Origin: Maricaulis parjimensis
GTDB lineage: Bacteria > Pseudomonadota > Alphaproteobacteria > Caulobacterales > Maricaulaceae
DNA length: 64,000 nt
Assembly: GCF_016817355.1 (NCBI RefSeq)
Contig: NZ_JADOTT010000002.1
Span: forward strand, 366,354-430,353
Direction: 5' to 3'
Part shown: in pieces, positions 61,927 through 64,000 of the stretch
How positions within the stretch are numbered: position 1 is the first letter of the stretch
How the letters are laid out: the number at the start of each line of letters is the position of its first letter
Program-made: the position numbers and the translations under genes
The notes under the pieces: model-generated
What the model was told of the DNA's origin: nothing
What the model saw: only the letters and a program-made list of their open reading frames with translations
Database searches by the model: none

Positions 61927-62275
61927 AGCCGGCGAAACCAAACCGTCCGTGATGTCCTATGTCGGCAATGCCGTGCTGGGGCTTCTCGGACCGGTCGTGG
62001 CCATGGTGATTGTCTCCATGGTGCTCGGCCCGATCTTCAACCCGGCGATCGGACAGGCCGGCGGTCTGGCTGCGGCCGCCTTCGCCGCCCTGGTCATTGC
62101 AGCCGGCGTTGCGAAAACGCGGACCCATGCCTTCATGATGGCCGGGATCTGGCTGGTCGTGGTTGCCGGCATGCTCGTTTCCGCCGGCACGTTCGCCATG
62201 GATTTCGTCTGGCTCGGCCTGATCACCCTGGCCTTCATCGCCGGGGCCTTCCTGCAGAAGTATCGCCGCCGATGA
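61919..62275 (+). CDS. Four-TM membrane protein, function unknown
   Basis: 118 residues, not recognised, with four hydrophobic helices and a basic end (QKYRRR). ATG 61919 lies inside the end of the upstream gene (8-nt overlap). Another ATGAGTGAAGC opening, as in the gene at 61082. Confidence 0.72.
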   Translation: MSEAGETKPSVMSYVGNAVLGLLGPVVAMVIVSMVLGPIFNPAIGQAGGLAAAAFAALVIAAGVAKTRTHAFMMAGIWLVVVAGMLVSAGTFAMDFVWLGLITLAFIAGAFLQKYRRR

Positions 62276-62309
62276 GCCTTTTGTTTTCCCGCCGCGGAGT
62301 TCGTGTCTG

Positions 62310-62915
62310 ATGTACATCCCCCCCGCCTTCCGCATGGATGATGAGAGCGAAATGCGTTCGCTGATGCGCACCTATGATTTCGCGCTCATGCTGGTGCCCG
62401 GCGCGCCGGACCTGGCGGCCACGCACATCCCGCTCAAACTGGCTGACGAGCGCCAGGTCCTGATCGGCCATGTTGCCATGGCCAATCCAATGGCCGAGGC
62501 GATCCAGGCAGGCAAGGAGGCGGTCGCCATCTTCTCCGGTCCGCACGCCTATGTCTCACCGACCTGGTATGAAGATCCGAGCAAGAATGTGCCGACCTGG
62601 AATTATGTCGCCGTCCATGCCTTCGGCGTCCTGGTGCCGCTGGAAGGTGAGGAGGCCGAGCGCTCCCTGTCCTCCCAGATTGCCGATTTCGAGTCCGAAT
62701 GGCGCATCACCGATATCGAGCTGCAGCGCCGGGCCAAGCTGGAATCCGCCATCCAGTGTTTCGAGTTCGAGATCCATCGCCTGGAAGGCAAGGCCAAGCT
62801 CTCCCAGAACAAGTCCATCGAGGAACGCCTGCGCATCGCGCATGCCCTCAATGAACGCGGCGAACACGCTGTCGCCTTCCACATGGTCGAAGACCAGGAG
62901 GGGGATGATGAGTGA
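62310..62915 (+). CDS. PaiB-family FMN-binding protein
   Basis: 201 residues of the PaiB type: MYIPPAFRM, FALMLV, THIPLKL, LIGHVAMANP, AIFSGPHAYVSPTWY, VPTWNYVAVHAFG. B. subtilis PaiB is a sporulation/protease repressor with a flavin-reductase-like fold; most relatives have no known role. SD CGGAG precedes ATG 62310. Confidence 0.92.
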   Translation: MYIPPAFRMDDESEMRSLMRTYDFALMLVPGAPDLAATHIPLKLADERQVLIGHVAMANPMAEAIQAGKEAVAIFSGPHAYVSPTWYEDPSKNVPTWNYVAVHAFGVLVPLEGEEAERSLSSQIADFESEWRITDIELQRRAKLESAIQCFEFEIHRLEGKAKLSQNKSIEERLRIAHALNERGEHAVAFHMVEDQEGDDE

Positions 62916-62973
62916 GGCGCCCAATAATAGTGGAACAACCACCCGCCCCGCCAACAGGGGCCAAAAGCGTTAG
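62908..62973 (+). CDS. Possible 21-residue small protein overlapping the PaiB gene end
   Basis: ATG 62908 lies 8 nt inside the end of the PaiB gene and follows a strong GGAGGGGG run (62898-62904, so spacing is only about 3-8 nt). It encodes a 21-residue, basic, Thr/Asn/Pro-rich peptide ending at TAG 62971-62973. The frame matches the coupled-start style of genes just upstream. Length is too short to judge by codon use. Confidence 0.3.
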   Translation: MSEAPNNSGTTTRPANRGQKR

Positions 62974-63015
62974 TCGATAAAAGGAAACCAGCCCGCCAAG
63001 GGAAAGGAACCCAAC

Positions 63016-64000
63016 ATGACGGAAGCCTATATTTATGACGCCACGCGGACCCCGCGCGGCAAAAAGAAGAACGGGGCGCTCAACGAGATCACCGCGCTGC
63101 AGCTGGCCACCCAGCAGCTCGAGGCGATCCGGGATCGCAATAATCTCGACACGGCGCTGGTCGATGATGTGATCATGGGCGTGGTCTCGCCGGTGGGCGA
63201 GCAGGGCGCGAACATTTCCCGCTCCGCCGTGATCAATGCCAATTATGCCGAGACGACGGCGGGCTATCAGCTCAACCGTTTTTGCGCCTCCGGCCTGGAA
63301 GCCGTGAACGTGGCCGCCGCGAAAGTCATGTCCGGCGAAGCCGATTTCGCCATTGGCGGCGGTGTTGAAGCCATGTCGCGCGTGCCGATGGGGTCCGATG
63401 GCGGGGCCATGGGTGCCGACCCGGAGATTTCCTTCGACCATTACATCGTGCCGCAGGGCGTCTCCGCCGACCTGATCGCGACCAAATACGGTTTCTCCCG
63501 CGATGATGTCGACAGCTATGCCGTGGAAAGCCAGAAGCGCGCCGCCCAGGCCTGGGCCGAGAAGCGCTTTGCCAAATCCATCGTGCCCGTGAAGGACCAG
63601 CTGGGACTGACCATCCTGGACCATGACGAGCATATGCGCCCGGGTACCGACATGCAGGGTCTGGGCTCGCTGAAGTCGGCCTTCAAGGATCTCTCCGATT
63701 TCGTCGGTTTCGAAGCCGTCGCGACCCAGCGCTATCCGGAAGTGGAATATCTCAACTGGGTCCACACGGGCGGCAATTCCTCCGGTATCGTGGACGGGTC
63801 GGGCATGGTCCTGGTCGGCTCCAAGGAAGCGGGCGAGAAAGCCGGTCTCAAGCCGCGCGCCCGTATCCGTGCCATGGCATCGATCGGCTCCGAGCCGACC
63901 ATCATGCTGACCGGTCCGGTTCCGGTGACGGAAAAGGTCCTCAAGAAGGCCGGCATGTCCGCCTCCGACATTGATCTGTGGGAGCTGAACGAGGCTTTCG
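63016..64000 (+). CDS. Acetyl-CoA acetyltransferase / 3-ketoacyl-CoA thiolase (3' truncated)
   Basis: Thiolase that splits 3-ketoacyl-CoA in the last step of beta-oxidation. The frame from ATG 63016 runs open through the window end (328 codons seen of about 400). The nucleophile is Cys90 in [22 protein letters not shown] and the terminal WELNEAF are family motifs. AAGGA precedes the start. The His and second Cys motifs lie beyond the window. It completes a degradation set with the two acyl-CoA dehydrogenases. Confidence 0.95.
   Translation, partial: MTEAYIYDATRTPRGKKKNGALNEITALQLATQQLEAIRDRNNLDTALVDDVIMGVVSPVGEQGANISRSAVINANYAETTAGYQLNRFCASGLEAVNVAAAKVMSGEADFAIGGGVEAMSRVPMGSDGGAMGADPEISFDHYIVPQGVSADLIATKYGFSRDDVDSYAVESQKRAAQAWAEKRFAKSIVPVKDQLGLTILDHDEHMRPGTDMQGLGSLKSAFKDLSDFVGFEAVATQRYPEVEYLNWVHTGGNSSGIVDGSGMVLVGSKEAGEKAGLKPRARIRAMASIGSEPTIMLTGPVPVTEKVLKKAGMSASDIDLWELNEAF

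Overview
The window looks like one contiguous piece of a high-GC alphaproteobacterial chromosome from the stalked or dimorphic lineage (Caulobacterales or Hyphomonadaceae/Maricaulis-like). The evidence is a GcrA cell-cycle regulator, a PodJ-like polar scaffold whose upstream region carries a perfect CtrA box (TTAA-N7-TTAA), four CcrM sites (GAnTC) and DnaA-box-like sequences, two UrcA-family proteins, a class I lysyl-tRNA synthetase, and the pst-phoU-phoB order. No prophage, IS element, rRNA operon or CRISPR array was seen. There is one tRNA (Gly-CCC) and one small MITE-like palindromic repeat.

Layout. 1-3.3 kb: 3' end of the phosphate operon (pstA partial, pstB, phoU, phoB). 3.3-6.5 kb: an apparent inorganic-carbon module, with an OxyR-type LysR regulator lacking both redox cysteines divergent from an SbtA-family bicarbonate transporter translationally coupled to a PII-like protein, then a convergent periplasmic alpha-carbonic anhydrase. 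6.7-9 kb: GH5 lipoprotein, TM2 protein, gcrA. 9-16.4 kb: orphan ABC-2 permease, argD, hslO, a diguanylate cyclase, trkH, apaG, and a two-domain dCTP deaminase. 16.5-22.8 kb: two secreted S9 peptidases flanking tRNA-Gly and a large secreted protein with four CX3C motifs. 23-25 kb: GT2 glycosyltransferase and SixA phosphatase.

25.2-35.2 kb holds two small modules of membrane protein(s) plus an XRE regulator, each preceded by three copies of its own operator-like sequence. Between them lie a TetR-HlyD-ABC export operon, an ABA4-like membrane protein, rtcB with a conserved-looking basic partner and a structured leader, and class I lysyl-tRNA synthetase. 35-43.4 kb: cytochrome P450, an S24-like repressor without its catalytic dyad, DUF952, pyrD, MATE transporter, two UrcA proteins around a DCC-family thiol protein, two hotdog thioesterases and a degenerate receiver protein. 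43.5-46.5 kb: membrane proteins including MscS. 46.7-50 kb: the helicase and PdeM endonuclease of the ligase-associated repair set. 50-57.4 kb: TauE exporter with its TIGR02186 partner, the podJ-like gene and a secreted unknown. 57.4-64 kb: a fatty-acid or branched-chain acyl-CoA degradation cluster (MerR regulator, two acyl-CoA dehydrogenases, several tightly coupled small genes, PaiB, and a thiolase cut by the window end).

Most notable: the inorganic-carbon module with its 16-bp leader hairpin; the paired triple-operator XRE/membrane modules; the rtcB leader with a minus-strand terminator and an SD-sequestering hairpin; and the podJ-like control region where CtrA, CcrM/GcrA and DnaA-type signals coincide. 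All functional names come from reading motifs and recalling families. No database search was run.
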